Assembly (NCBI GenBank): GCA_900539845.1
Contig: UQDP01000015.1
Coordinates: 1-55,734, forward strand
Length of the DNA stretch: 55,734 nt
Origin: an uncultured Oscillospiraceae bacterium
GTDB taxonomy: Bacteria > Bacillota > Clostridia > Oscillospirales > Acutalibacteraceae
Direction of reading: 5' to 3'
Shown here: piece after piece, positions 8,089-15,668 of the stretch
Layout of the letters: each line of letters begins with the position of its first letter
Position numbering within the stretch: the stretch's first letter is position 1
Made by a program: the position numbers and the translations under genes
Notes under the pieces: model-generated
Databases searched by the model: none
The model's input: only the letters and a program-made list of their open reading frames with translations
What the model was told of the DNA's origin: nothing

Positions 8089-8865
8089 ATGAAAGAGGGC
8101 CGGCGCAGGATACACCTGCTTGACGAATTGCGCGGATTTGCGATAATATGCATGGTTTTTCACCATATGTTTTACGACATCGGATTTGTACTCGGCAAGG
8201 ACATCGGTTATGAAATCTTTGACTTCCTCTGCATTTTCCAGCCGATTTTCTGGGCGATCTTTATAATCACGTCGGGAATATGCAGCCGCCTTTCCCGAAA
8301 CACGCTCAGGCGCGGCATAATCGTGTTCGCCGCAGGACTTATCGTTACGCTGGTTACTGCCGTGATCATGCCCACGATCGGAATCACCGGGGCTGAAATC
8401 TATTTCGGAATCCTCTCCTGCCTTGGGTGCTGCATGATCATAACGGGTTTATTTATGCCGCTGATAAACAAGGCGGGGAGCAAAGCGTCCTTTGCCGGCA
8501 TGGCAGTTTGCGCAGTCCTTTTTCTTGCCACCTATTCGCTCAGCTCTCATGAACTCCTGTTCGGCTTGATAAAGCTGCCCGACTCCCTTTTTTCGTCCAA
8601 CCTATTTATGCCGTTCGGATTTTATGCAAGCACATTCGCGTCGGCGGATTATTTTCCGCTGATACCCTGGCTCTTTCTGTTTCTTTTGGGCGCTTTTCTG
8701 GGCAAATGGGCAAAGGACGGCGCGTTTCCGGCAGGCTTTTATAAAAGCCGCTCAAAATTTTTACAAAAGGTAGGAAAAAACAGTCTTTGGATTTATCTGC
8801 TTCACCAGCCTGCGCTCTACGTGATTATGTATCTGATTGGTTTTATTCAGCTTATTTTTATATAG
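8089..8865 (+). CDS. DUF1624 / heparan-alpha-glucosaminide N-acetyltransferase-like membrane protein
   Basis: 258 aa with about seven membrane helices. The N-terminus reads RRRIHLLDELRGFAIICMV-FHHMFYDIGFV, the RGxAxxxMvxxH pattern of membrane acyltransferases (DUF1624, and related YeiB/HGSNAT proteins), with a His in the first helix region that may be catalytic. It may acetylate a cell-envelope sugar, but the substrate is unknown. The ATG at 8089 has GGGGG seven nt upstream; the in-frame TTG at 8071 has no site. It is a single-gene unit, convergent with the sigma-like operon and separated from it by a bidirectional terminator. Confidence 0.82.
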   Translation: MKEGRRRIHLLDELRGFAIICMVFHHMFYDIGFVLGKDIGYEIFDFLCIFQPIFWAIFIITSGICSRLSRNTLRRGIIVFAAGLIVTLVTAVIMPTIGITGAEIYFGILSCLGCCMIITGLFMPLINKAGSKASFAGMAVCAVLFLATYSLSSHELLFGLIKLPDSLFSSNLFMPFGFYASTFASADYFPLIPWLFLFLLGAFLGKWAKDGAFPAGFYKSRSKFLQKVGKNSLWIYLLHQPALYVIMYLIGFIQLIFI

Positions 8866-8944
8866 CTGCGCATCGGTCCGCACGCAGCGGATACCTTGAT
8901 TTTATATAATTTAAGGTTTTTCGGCTTGTACCTTACGAACGCAA

Positions 8945-8981
8945 AAAGCACACCTTTCATAAAATGGAAAAGGTGTGCTTT
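8945..8981. terminator. Bidirectional rho-independent terminator
   Basis: A perfect 13-bp inverted repeat (AAAGCACACCTTT at 8945-8957, its complement at 8969-8981) with an 11-nt loop. A-runs and T-runs on the two sides let it end transcripts from the DUF1624 gene on the plus strand and from the sigma-like operon on the minus strand; the minus-strand T-tract is the better one. Confidence 0.75.
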
Positions 8982-8990
8982 ACAATTGTT

Positions 8991-9087
8991 GGCTGCGGTG
9001 GGCGGTGCCCTGCAGAACAGCCGCAGCCGTATCAGTTGATACTATATTGGGCAGGGTTAAGGGAACGGTTTGTTCCGCAGACCTGCC
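8991..9087 (-). other. Structured 3' untranslated region of the sigma-like operon
   Basis: Between the stop at 9100 and the terminator lie three inverted repeats: GGCTGCGG (8991-8998) with CCGCAGCC (9021-9028), the small hairpin GTATCA-GT-TGATAC (9029-9042), and a nested pair GGCAGG (9050-9055)/CCTGCC (9082-9087) enclosing GGAAC (9062-9066)/GTTCC (9072-9076). No open frame of note is present. It may be a structured 3' UTR or a processed small RNA. Confidence 0.4.
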
Positions 9088-9099
9088 GGCTGCTGAGGA

Positions 9100-9429
9100 T
9101 CACTCCAGATTTTTCAGCCAGTCGGCGGTTGCCCTGTCCAGCGCACTCATACAGTAATTCAGGCGGTTGGCAACTATATCAACCGCCTTTTTCAAATGCC
9201 TGCTGACCGTCGGCTGAGAGAGTTTAAGCTCCTCGGCTATCTGTTCCTGCGTCATAAGCTGCGAAAACCGCATATTCAGGCATTTTCGCTGACGCGGCGT
9301 AAGTTCGTTCGTAAGGATCTCCGGCAAAACCGACTTAAGCGCGTTCTTGCTTATTACAAGGGAATCCACATCCGTTTGCAAGGGGCAGAAATGGTTATTG
9401 AAGTATTCCGAAAGATTATTCTGCTTCAT
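9100..9429 (-). CDS. Sigma-70 region 4-like HTH protein
   Basis: 109 aa. The C-terminal half, LTPRQRKCLNMRFSQLMTQE followed by QIAEELKLSQPTVSRHLKKA, is a classical helix-turn-helix of the sigma region 4/LuxR-like type; no region 2 is present, so it is not a full sigma factor. It could be a partial sigma, an adaptor of RNA polymerase, or a plain DNA-binding regulator. GGGGAGG lies 7 nt before the ATG at 9429, better than the earlier ATG. It begins 2 nt after the stop of the 68-aa gene, and both appear to be driven by the LexA-box promoter at 9702-9731. Similar small HTH genes occur in clostridial mobile elements next to UvrX-type polymerases, but no polymerase is found here. Confidence 0.75.
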   Translation of the reverse strand: MKQNNLSEYFNNHFCPLQTDVDSLVISKNALKSVLPEILTNELTPRQRKCLNMRFSQLMTQEQIAEELKLSQPTVSRHLKKAVDIVANRLNYCMSALDRATADWLKNLE

Positions 9430-9431
9430 GC

Positions 9432-9638
9432 TTATTCCTCCCCGGTGTAATAATCCGAAAGCATAGTCGATATAACTTTGCACTGGCTTGCCATATCATA
9501 GTAGATTTTTATCTTTCGTCTCAGGAGCAGCAGGTCTTCCCCTCTGTAAACACACAGCAGCGGCCGCAGTCCCTTTATTTTAGAATTCAGAATGCGATAT
9601 TGATTTTCATATTCCTGAGCAAGTTGTGTAACCGTCAT
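9432..9638 (-). CDS. Small helical protein, first gene of SOS-type operon
   Basis: 68 aa, mostly alpha-helical and charged (MTVTQLAQEYENQYRILNSK at the N-terminus), ending SDYYTGEE. No membrane segment or known domain is recognised. A strong ribosome binding site (GGGAGG, 7 nt before ATG) and tight linkage to the sigma-like gene show it is real. Small coiled-coil proteins of this kind sit beside sigma-like regulators in mobile elements of Oscillospiraceae. Function unknown; a partner or anti-factor of the sigma-like protein is a guess. Confidence 0.7.
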   Translation of the reverse strand: MTVTQLAQEYENQYRILNSKIKGLRPLLCVYRGEDLLLLRRKIKIYYDMASQCKVISTMLSDYYTGEE

Positions 9639-9701
9639 TTTTATACCTCCCGGGTATGATTTTGAGAAAAGCGTTTGGGGCGGATACGCTTTGCGTCTTT
9701 C

Positions 9702-9731
9702 ATTTTAGTAGGAACGTATGTTCTAAGTCAA
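9702..9731 (-). promoter_or_regulatory. Promoter with embedded LexA (SOS) box
   Basis: Reading the minus strand, TTGACT (9731-9726) and TAAAAT (9707-9702) are spaced by 18 nt. Inside the spacer is GAACGTATGTTC (9712-9723), a perfect match to the GAAC-N4-GTTC core bound by LexA in Firmicutes. LexA bound there would block RNA polymerase, so the two-gene operon starting at 9638 should be induced by DNA damage. Confidence 0.75.
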
Positions 9732-9895
9732 TAGTAAATCCGATATCTTTATCAGTATTTATTGTCATGATAAGTTTGAGTACAAAAAATGACACTCAGA
9801 AACAATTTGCGCAGGTAAAAGCAAGAGGATTTCCGTATAAAAGTTTTCACAAACCAAGTATTTAGTAATTGTGTTGAAAAATTTTTAATATTTCC

Positions 9896-9924
9896 TTGAC
9901 AAATTGTGCAATGTTGAGTATAAT
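9896..9924 (+). promoter_or_regulatory. Consensus promoter of candidate small RNA
   Basis: TTGACA (9896-9901), 17-nt spacer, TATAAT (9919-9924): both hexamers are perfect. Nothing that looks like a ribosome binding site and reading frame follows before a strong terminator about 100 nt on. Confidence 0.8.
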
Positions 9925-9930
9925 AAAAAT

Positions 9931-10036
9931 TACCTTGAAACGGAGCCGCAACCGTTTTAAGTATCTTGTCCTCCTATAGTTTGTTAAGACAGAGAGGGAA
10001 AGGCAGTGTGTTATACACTGCCTTTCTTCTTTTATT
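9931..10036 (+). ncRNA. Candidate 100-nt small RNA (or terminated leader)
   Basis: From the predicted start near 9931 the transcript would hold a small hairpin (AAACGG/CCGTTT at 9938-9956), a single-stranded stretch with GUCCUCCUAUAG (9968-9979) that is complementary to Shine-Dalgarno sequences, and a perfect 11-bp terminator hairpin (9999-10009 with 10015-10025) followed by a T-rich tail. No ORF is visible. It could be a trans-acting sRNA that masks ribosome binding sites through its CCUCC loop, or an attenuated leader for the phosphoribosyltransferase gene 200 nt on. It does not match a riboswitch class I can name. The region 10040-10200 after it holds another short hairpin (TTTCTTTG/CAAAGAAA) and no gene. 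Confidence 0.55.
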
Positions 10037-10252
10037 TTTATACAATTAATATTTCTTTGTATAAAATCCACAAAGAAATCAAATATTTTTCTGTTAATAC
10101 TGCTGTTGAAACACAGCATATTAATATAGTAAACTAAAATTACGGATCCATCGATTTTCAAGGTCAAACGCAGACAAAAGACCTGTTTAAAATAAAAGGG
10201 GCTGATTTTTACGGAAAACAACATAATCATTTCTTCCGAAAGATACTCAAAA

Positions 10253-10873
10253 GTGTTCATACGCGTTACAGAAGGTCATTTTATAACCGAAAACGCGCAT
10301 ATAAATTATTACGTGGGCACCTCAGACATTAAACACAACCATGCCGTTTCCGTGGATGCGGCTATGCTGATGGCACAGTATTACGTTGAAAGGGATATCA
10401 GAATTGATACGGTTCTGTGCCTTTATGAAACGCAGGCGCTCGGCGCCTATTTGGCGCATGAACTTTCCCGTCCTTCCATGCTTTCGCCGAATCCCACGTC
10501 CGAGATCTATGTTTTAGGCCCGGAATATGACGGAAAGGGCAATATGATCTTCCGTGATAATTTGGTAAGAATGATAAAAGATAAGCGCGTACTCGTGCTG
10601 ATCTCCTGCATCACAAGCGGCAAAACAGTGGAACGCGCCATTGAAAGCGTGAAATATTACGGCGGCAGACCTGTTGGCATAAGCGCCGCTTTCAGCGCAA
10701 CCAAAGAGATTGCCGGGATCGAGGTCAATGCCATTTTCACGCAGAAGGACATTCCCGGATACCGCGTTTACAACAAGCATGACTGCCCGCTTTGCAAACA
10801 GGATATCCCTGTCAAAGCCATAGCAAACGGTCATGGATATTCAACGCTGCCTGAAATAAAGAGCAAATTCTGA
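10253..10873 (+). CDS. Phosphoribosyltransferase-like protein
   Basis: 206 aa from the GTG, with a type I PRTase fold. The region that should be the PRPP-binding loop reads RVLVLISCITSGKTVERAIES; the TSGKT part is kept but the two acidic residues normally before it (DD/ED) are replaced by I-S. A C-terminal CPLCK motif may bind metal. It resembles orotate/xanthine PRTase-like proteins of unknown substrate. The GTG has no ribosome binding site; coding-like sequence (TENNIIISSERYSK) extends upstream to a stop at 10193, and AAAGGGG at 10195-10201 is spaced about right for an ACG at 10211, so the real start may be a rare codon upstream. Confidence 0.7.
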   Translation: MFIRVTEGHFITENAHINYYVGTSDIKHNHAVSVDAAMLMAQYYVERDIRIDTVLCLYETQALGAYLAHELSRPSMLSPNPTSEIYVLGPEYDGKGNMIFRDNLVRMIKDKRVLVLISCITSGKTVERAIESVKYYGGRPVGISAAFSATKEIAGIEVNAIFTQKDIPGYRVYNKHDCPLCKQDIPVKAIANGHGYSTLPEIKSKF

Positions 10874-10915
10874 CCGCCTTGGGCTGATCGGATCTGCGCA
10901 GTAAAAATATGGCGC

Positions 10916-10943
10916 TTGACTTTTAAAAACAATATGTTATAAT
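10916..10943 (+). promoter_or_regulatory. Promoter of the leu T-box transcript
   Basis: TTGACT (10916-10921) and TATAAT (10938-10943) with a 16-nt spacer, placed about 40 nt before the first T-box elements. Confidence 0.75.
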
Positions 10944-10980
10944 TACTTTAACCGAAAGGTTTGGTAAATTCAATATTACC

Positions 10981-11235
10981 CAAAAAAGACTGCGATGCGG
11001 AAAAAGACTGTGATTTGAGGTTCAGAGAGCCGGCGGGCGGTGAAAGCCGGTACAGGGATTACAGTGTATAGCTCTCCGCGGAGTTGCCGCTCTGAAAACT
11101 CAGGATAGGAGCGGACGCGTAACGGCGTTATCTGTTAAGGCATTTGTTGATGCTAAAGGGCGGATCTTCCGCTGAAGTAGGGTGGTACCGTGTAGAGATT
11201 TCTACGCCCCTATATCAAATGGGGGCGTATTTTTT
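10981..11235 (+). promoter_or_regulatory. T-box leader (leucine-responsive)
   Basis: A T-box riboswitch in front of leuA. Stem I elements run from the GCGATG region (about 10990) through AGAGAGCCGGCGG; the T-box sequence AGGGTGGTACCG is at 11179-11190 and the terminator hairpin (ACGCCCC/GGGGGCGT, 11204-11228) is followed by six T. GAAAACUCAGG near 11093-11103 can place CUC, a Leu codon, in the specifier loop, which fits the gene controlled. Uncharged tRNA-Leu would stabilise the antiterminator and allow readthrough into leuAB. The specifier assignment is an inference from sequence without a fold. Confidence 0.9.
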
Positions 11236-11265
11236 ATGCCCTTCATAATGAAAGGAGTTTTTACT

Positions 11266-12999
11266 ATGCTTAAAGGATTCAAAAAGTACATTCCGTTTAA
11301 GCCCATCAACATTCCGGACAGAACCTGGCCGGATAAGACCATTACAAAAGCGCCCGTCTGGTGCTCCGTTGATTTAAGAGACGGCAATCAGGCGCTTGTT
11401 GACCCAATGAACCTTGAGGAAAAGCTGGAGCTTTTCCAAACGCTGGTTGATATAGGCTTCAAGGAGATAGAGGTGGGCTTCCCCTCCGCCTCCGAAACCG
11501 AATATGAAATCCTGAGAACACTGATCGACGGAAACTATATTCCCGACGACGTGACGATTCAGGTGCTTGTACAGGCGCGTCCCCACCTTATCAAAAAGAC
11601 CTTTGAGGCAATAAAGGGCGCGAAAAACGTTATCGTGCACTTTTATAATTCGACCTCAACGCTGCAGCGCAAGGTGGTTTTCAAGACCGATATGCAGGGC
11701 GTTATTGATATCGCCGTTGAGGGCGCGAAGCTCATCAAAGAGCTTACCGACGAGGAACTCAAACAGTATCCCGATATGAATATCAGATATGAATATTCCC
11801 CGGAATCCTTTACCGGCACGGAGATAGACAACGCGGTGTGGATCTGCGAAGAGGTAATGAAGGTTATGGAGGCAACTCCCGAAAATCCCATCATCCTCAA
11901 TCTGCCCTCCACCGTTGAATGCTCCACACCCAACGGATATGCTGACCAGATCGAATATTTCTGCCGCCATATCAGCAACCGGGACGCCTGCATCATCTCG
12001 CTCCATCCGCACAATGACCGCGGCGAGGGCGTTGCCGCAACAGAGCTTGCGCTGATGGCGGGAGCGGACAGAGTTGAGGGCACACTCTTCGGCAACGGTG
12101 AACGCACGGGCAATGTGGATGTTGTTACGCTTGCGCTCAATATGTGGACGCAGGGCGTTGACCCCGAGCTTGATTTTCATGACATAAACAAGATCAAAGA
12201 AGTATATGAACGCACAACGAGAATGGCTGTCCCTCCGCGCCATCCTTATGCCGGCGAACTTGTGTTCACCGCGTTTTCGGGATCGCATCAGGACGCCATA
12301 AACAAGGGCAAGACCTATATGGAGGAGACCGATTCGGATTACTGGGAAGTGCCGTATCTGCCGATAGATCCCGCCGATGTGGGCAGAGAATACGAGCCTG
12401 TTATCCGAATCAATTCACAGAGCGGAAAGGGCGGAGCGGCATTCATCCTTTCCACGGATTACGGCATCAAGATGCCGAAGGCCATGCACACGGAATTCGG
12501 CGCAATCGTAAAGCATGCCTGCGACGAAAAGGGCAAAGAGCTTCAGCCTGACGAAGTATTTGACCTCTTCCAGAAGGAATACAGAAACGTGGTTGGCCCT
12601 TACAGAATCATGAATCACAAAACTTATGAAGAAAAAGAAGAGGGAGAATACCTTACACGTGTTCACTTTGAAGGCGAGATCAAGGTAAAGGACGGCAGCC
12701 TTGTTAAGATTGACGGCAAGGGCAGCGGACCGATAGACGCTTTCTTTAACGCGCTCGGTCAGGTAGGAATAACGGGCTATGAATTTGTTGATTACAGCGA
12801 GCATGCCATTTCCGTGGGCTCCGATTCAAAGGCAATCTCTTACATCCACCTTAAGAATCCGCAGGGTAAAGATATATTCGGCATAGGCGTTTCGCACAAT
12901 ATCGGTTACGCTTCGCTCAAGGGCATAATCTGTGCCGTAAACCGTGACCAGCCGGACTGTATGCGTGATGACACGATGCCGGGAATTTTTGAGAAATAA
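11266..12999 (+). CDS. leuA: 2-isopropylmalate synthase (LeuA type 2)
   Basis: 577 aa. Condenses acetyl-CoA with 2-ketoisovalerate, the first committed step of leucine synthesis. The TIM-barrel catalytic domain shows [17 protein letters not shown] near the N-terminus, with the metal-binding D, and [17 protein letters not shown] with the metal HxH. The C-terminal LeuA dimer/allosteric domain (about 430-577) should sense leucine. The N-terminal extension and length place it in the long LeuA type 2 group seen in Actinobacteria and Clostridia. AAAGGAG lies 9 nt before the ATG; the longer frame from 11182 starts inside the T-box. leuB follows 11 nt on; leuC and leuD are not in the window. Confidence 0.96.
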   Translation: MLKGFKKYIPFKPINIPDRTWPDKTITKAPVWCSVDLRDGNQALVDPMNLEEKLELFQTLVDIGFKEIEVGFPSASETEYEILRTLIDGNYIPDDVTIQVLVQARPHLIKKTFEAIKGAKNVIVHFYNSTSTLQRKVVFKTDMQGVIDIAVEGAKLIKELTDEELKQYPDMNIRYEYSPESFTGTEIDNAVWICEEVMKVMEATPENPIILNLPSTVECSTPNGYADQIEYFCRHISNRDACIISLHPHNDRGEGVAATELALMAGADRVEGTLFGNGERTGNVDVVTLALNMWTQGVDPELDFHDINKIKEVYERTTRMAVPPRHPYAGELVFTAFSGSHQDAINKGKTYMEETDSDYWEVPYLPIDPADVGREYEPVIRINSQSGKGGAAFILSTDYGIKMPKAMHTEFGAIVKHACDEKGKELQPDEVFDLFQKEYRNVVGPYRIMNHKTYEEKEEGEYLTRVHFEGEIKVKDGSLVKIDGKGSGPIDAFFNALGQVGITGYEFVDYSEHAISVGSDSKAISYIHLKNPQGKDIFGIGVSHNIGYASLKGIICAVNRDQPDCMRDDTMPGIFEK

Positions 13000-13010
13000 G
13001 GAGACGCAGA

Positions 13011-14084
13011 ATGATGAAGAAATACAAGATAACCGTGCTTAAAGGGGACGGAATCGGTCCCGAAATCGTTGACGAGTGCGTAAAAGTGCTTGATGCGGCA
13101 GGGAAAAAATTCGGCTTTGCATTCGACTATGATGATCAGCTGCTCGGCGGCTGCGCGATAGACGAAACGGGCGTGCCCTATCCGAAAGAAACAGAAAAGG
13201 CCTGCAAAGCGTCAGACGCCGTGCTTCTCGGCGCGGTAGGCGGTCCGAAATGGGATACGCAGCCCGGAAACAACCGACCCGAAGCCGGTCTGCTTGCGAT
13301 AAGAGAATCGCTCGGTCTGTTCGCAAATCTGCGCCCGGCAAAAATATTCGCGCCGCTGAAAAACGCCTCTCCCATAAAAGAAGAGATTATCGGCAACGGG
13401 CTGGATATATTGATCGTCCGCGAGCTTACCGGCGGAATCTATTTCGGCGACCGCGGCACATATGAGGAGAACGGCGTTGAGGGCGCTTACGACACGGAAC
13501 GCTACACCGTGCCCGAAATAGAGAGGATTCTGCGCGCGGGATTTGAATACGCGATGAAGAGAAATAAAAAGCTTACCTGCGTTGACAAGGCAAACGTGCT
13601 GGATTCATCAAGGCTCTGGAGAAAGGTTGCGGAGAGAATTAAATCCGATTACCCCGAGGTTGAACTTTCCTATATGTATGTGGATAACTGCGCTATGCAG
13701 CTTGTGCGCAATCCCGGTCAGTTTGACACGATCGTAACCTCAAATATGTTCGGCGATATCCTGTCGGACGAAGCCTCTATGATCAGCGGCTCCATCGGCA
13801 TGCTTGCCTCCGCATCCCTTGCCAAGGGCACATTCGGGCTTTATGAACCTATCCACGGCTCCGCGCCGGACATTGCCGGTCAGCAGAAAGCAAATCCGCT
13901 TGCGACGATCCTTTCAGGCGCAATGATGCTGCGCTACACCTTCGGCGAGAGTGAAGCCGCAGACGCGATCGAAAAAGCGGTTGACACCGCTCTTACACAG
14001 GCAAGAACCCCCGATATTTATGAGGACGGCTTCAAAAAAGTTACCACAAGCGAAATGGGCGACCTCGTTGCCTCGTTGCTGTAA
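13011..14084 (+). CDS. leuB: 3-isopropylmalate dehydrogenase
   Basis: 357 aa. Oxidatively decarboxylates 3-isopropylmalate with NAD. Visible marks are [26 protein letters not shown], the signature block [20 protein letters not shown] with metal-binding Asp residues, and [15 protein letters not shown], typical of LeuB rather than isocitrate dehydrogenase. AAGGAGACGCAG precedes ATGATG. It is co-transcribed with leuA and controlled by the same T-box, ending at a clear terminator. The isomerase genes between the LeuA and LeuB steps must lie elsewhere in the genome. Confidence 0.97.
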   Translation: MMKKYKITVLKGDGIGPEIVDECVKVLDAAGKKFGFAFDYDDQLLGGCAIDETGVPYPKETEKACKASDAVLLGAVGGPKWDTQPGNNRPEAGLLAIRESLGLFANLRPAKIFAPLKNASPIKEEIIGNGLDILIVRELTGGIYFGDRGTYEENGVEGAYDTERYTVPEIERILRAGFEYAMKRNKKLTCVDKANVLDSSRLWRKVAERIKSDYPEVELSYMYVDNCAMQLVRNPGQFDTIVTSNMFGDILSDEASMISGSIGMLASASLAKGTFGLYEPIHGSAPDIAGQQKANPLATILSGAMMLRYTFGESEAADAIEKAVDTALTQARTPDIYEDGFKKVTTSEMGDLVASLL

Positions 14085-14109
14085 AGCATTATAAAACAGA
14101 TTAAAAGAC

Positions 14110-14142
14110 AGACGGACTGTTGTGTAAACAGCCCGTCTTTTT
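14110..14142 (+). terminator. Rho-independent terminator after leuB
   Basis: AGACGG-A-CTGTT pairs with AACAG-C-CCGTCT (14110-14121 with 14127-14138), loop of five, followed by TTTTT. Confidence 0.8.
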
Positions 14143-14155
14143 ATTTCATCTTCTG

Positions 14156-15292
14156 TTAATCTTTAAGTAAATTATAGACTGTATTAAAAGTTGCCATCTT
14201 TGCGCCCACCTCCGCATAATATGCGCTGTTCGCCGTGTTGGTTTCAATGTATGAAAGCTGATTTGAAACGCCGCCGAGCCTGTTTGAAACACTTTTGTTC
14301 ATACTGTGAACGGCGGCTGTCATTCTTTCACCTTCCGCTTCCAGATCCGAAAGGAGGCTGTTGCATTCCTGAATCGCCTGCCCTACATAGACCATTGAAC
14401 TCTGAAGATCCCCGAGCTGTTTGCTGACCGTTTCAAGCTTGTTGATGATTATGCCTTTCATTTTTTCATCTTCATACAAATTATACGCGCCCTCGTGGCC
14501 TTGCAATTGTGTACATCTGCCCGTATCAAAATATCCGTATATTACCGATATCGGTATCAGTCCCCTGTAATTCGGATGCAAACACAGAACACCGTTGATT
14601 CTTAAACTGTACAAGGTGTTTAAAGTGTTTTTAACTGTGTTCAGTTCTTTTTCAATTTGGTCTATTTCCGCGCTTATATACGGCTCTTCGGCATAAAACT
14701 CTTTTTTGCGTTTTTCTTCACTTTTCTTAAATTCCTCAAGCCAATACTGATATCTGTCATTATTGTATTTTTCTGAATCGGAATTATATTTTTTTACTTC
14801 ATAAACATCAGCAAGGTAACTATTGTACCTTTTGTGTTTCCAATAATAATTTTTGTAATTCACTGCAAACGCTATTATAATACTCAAAACAATAGTTATA
14901 AGCCCCGGCAGAATCACAATATCCTTTATTATAATATCTACAACTATATCAATAATGAATGCGAAAACTAATCCTGCGCCTAATATTAAATGACTGTCCT
15001 CTTCAAAAATAATGCCGAAAAATACATCGAGAAAAGACGAATCAGAAACCTCCTTAGGAAATTCTTTATTTCTTTTAAACTCCCGGCAATATTCTTTGTA
15101 GAAAGCAGACTGTTTAAAATCACGCGGTCTTATGGCGGCTCCGATTTTGCACATCAAAGATTTTCTCCGCTTTTCAAGAATATAAATCTGCTTTTCACAC
15201 TCATACAGATCGCATATGTATTTATGCTGGCTGAATGACGAAGAAGCAGGCATATTATCCGATGTTTTTACCTTTATACTTTTCTCGCCCAT
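14156..15292 (-). CDS. Hypothetical membrane protein with coiled-coil C-terminus
   Basis: 378 aa, AT-richer than its neighbours. After a charged N-terminus come two adjacent hydrophobic segments (about residues 100-150: LILGAGLVFAFIIDIVVDII and ILPGLITIVLSIIIAFAV), then a Lys/Glu/Tyr-rich stretch likely to form a coiled coil, and a C-terminal helical region of repeated small turns (about 300-378, including SNRLGGVSNQLSYIETN). No enzyme motif is recognised. The layout, hairpin-like membrane anchor plus long cytoplasmic helices, suggests a scaffold or sensor. It is divergent from the RHH gene at 15445, and shared operator-like repeats lie between them. Function unknown. Confidence 0.7.
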   Translation of the reverse strand: MGEKSIKVKTSDNMPASSSFSQHKYICDLYECEKQIYILEKRRKSLMCKIGAAIRPRDFKQSAFYKEYCREFKRNKEFPKEVSDSSFLDVFFGIIFEEDSHLILGAGLVFAFIIDIVVDIIIKDIVILPGLITIVLSIIIAFAVNYKNYYWKHKRYNSYLADVYEVKKYNSDSEKYNNDRYQYWLEEFKKSEEKRKKEFYAEEPYISAEIDQIEKELNTVKNTLNTLYSLRINGVLCLHPNYRGLIPISVIYGYFDTGRCTQLQGHEGAYNLYEDEKMKGIIINKLETVSKQLGDLQSSMVYVGQAIQECNSLLSDLEAEGERMTAAVHSMNKSVSNRLGGVSNQLSYIETNTANSAYYAEVGAKMATFNTVYNLLKD

Positions 15293-15351
15293 TTCATTGT
15301 CTCCTTTTGTAATTCCTTAAAAGCAAGAGTATCACACGGTCCGCAATTTGT

Positions 15352-15383
15352 CAAGTGTAATTTGCACTTGTTTTTTTAAGTGC
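15352..15383. promoter_or_regulatory. Alternating AAGTG half-sites, likely RHH operator
   Basis: CAAGTG (15352-15357), CACTTG (15365-15370) and AAGTGC (15378-15383) form two overlapping inverted repeats (CAAGTG/CACTTG with 7 nt between; GCACTT/AAGTGC with 8 nt between) in the divergent promoter region. A minus-strand TTGACA overlaps the first half-site. Arrays of short half-sites 13 bp apart are typical targets of Arc/MetJ-type ribbon-helix-helix proteins. Confidence 0.5.
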
Positions 15384-15444
15384 ATTTTTAGCGTATGTAT
15401 TATATTCGCTTTTTAAGGTAAACTTAATTAGAGGTGAGTTTCGG

Positions 15445-15603
15445 ATGTTTGAAGTGAAAAAAGAAGAACATATAAATAAAACGTTCCGTATGCCCGTCAG
15501 CCTTGTAAAAAGGCTTGAAGAACTGGCACAGAAAGAGGGAGTTTCGCTGAACAACCTTGTTATTCAGTGCTGTGAATATTCGCTGAATCATTTAAAAAAA
15601 TAA
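15445..15603 (+). CDS. Ribbon-helix-helix (Arc/MetJ-like) DNA-binding protein
   Basis: 52 aa. HINKTFRMPVSLVKRLEELA is the beta-strand plus first helix and VSLNNLVIQCCEYSLNHLKK the second helix of an Arc/CopG-type ribbon-helix-helix fold; the strand residues K-T-F-R alternate as in DNA-contacting strands. AGAGGTGA lies upstream of the ATG. The size is too small for more than one domain, so it should act as a dimer. It may regulate itself and the divergent membrane protein via the AAGTG repeats at 15352-15383. It could be an antitoxin-type regulator, but no toxin gene follows: the next element is a terminator. Confidence 0.8.
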   Translation: MFEVKKEEHINKTFRMPVSLVKRLEELAQKEGVSLNNLVIQCCEYSLNHLKK

Positions 15604-15612
15604 ATATACACA

Positions 15613-15660
15613 TAAAAAAATCTCTTCCGCGGGAAAGCCTCACGGAAGAGATCTTTTTTT
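15613..15660. terminator. Bidirectional terminator
   Basis: ATCTCTTCCG (15620-15629) and CGGAAGAGAT (15643-15652), flanked by seven A on the left and eight T on the right; it serves the RHH gene on the plus strand and the aminopeptidase operon on the minus strand. Confidence 0.85.
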
Positions 15661-15668
15661 ATCCTGTT

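Noticed and set aside
9062..9077. GGAACGGTTTGTTCC as a second LexA box
   Set aside because: The half-sites are 5 nt apart instead of 4 and it lies in a 3' UTR, not a promoter; better seen as part of a hairpin.
9656..9865. 69-aa plus-strand ORF over the LexA-box promoter
   Set aside because: No ribosome binding site, crosses the promoter of the minus-strand operon, no recognisable sequence.
9862..10260. 132-aa minus-strand ORF over the candidate sRNA
   Set aside because: Lies over a strong promoter, terminator and AT-rich DNA; low-complexity product without a start site.
15351..15554. 67-aa minus-strand ORF over the RHH gene
   Set aside because: Antisense to the RHH protein, which has a ribosome binding site and a clear fold pattern.
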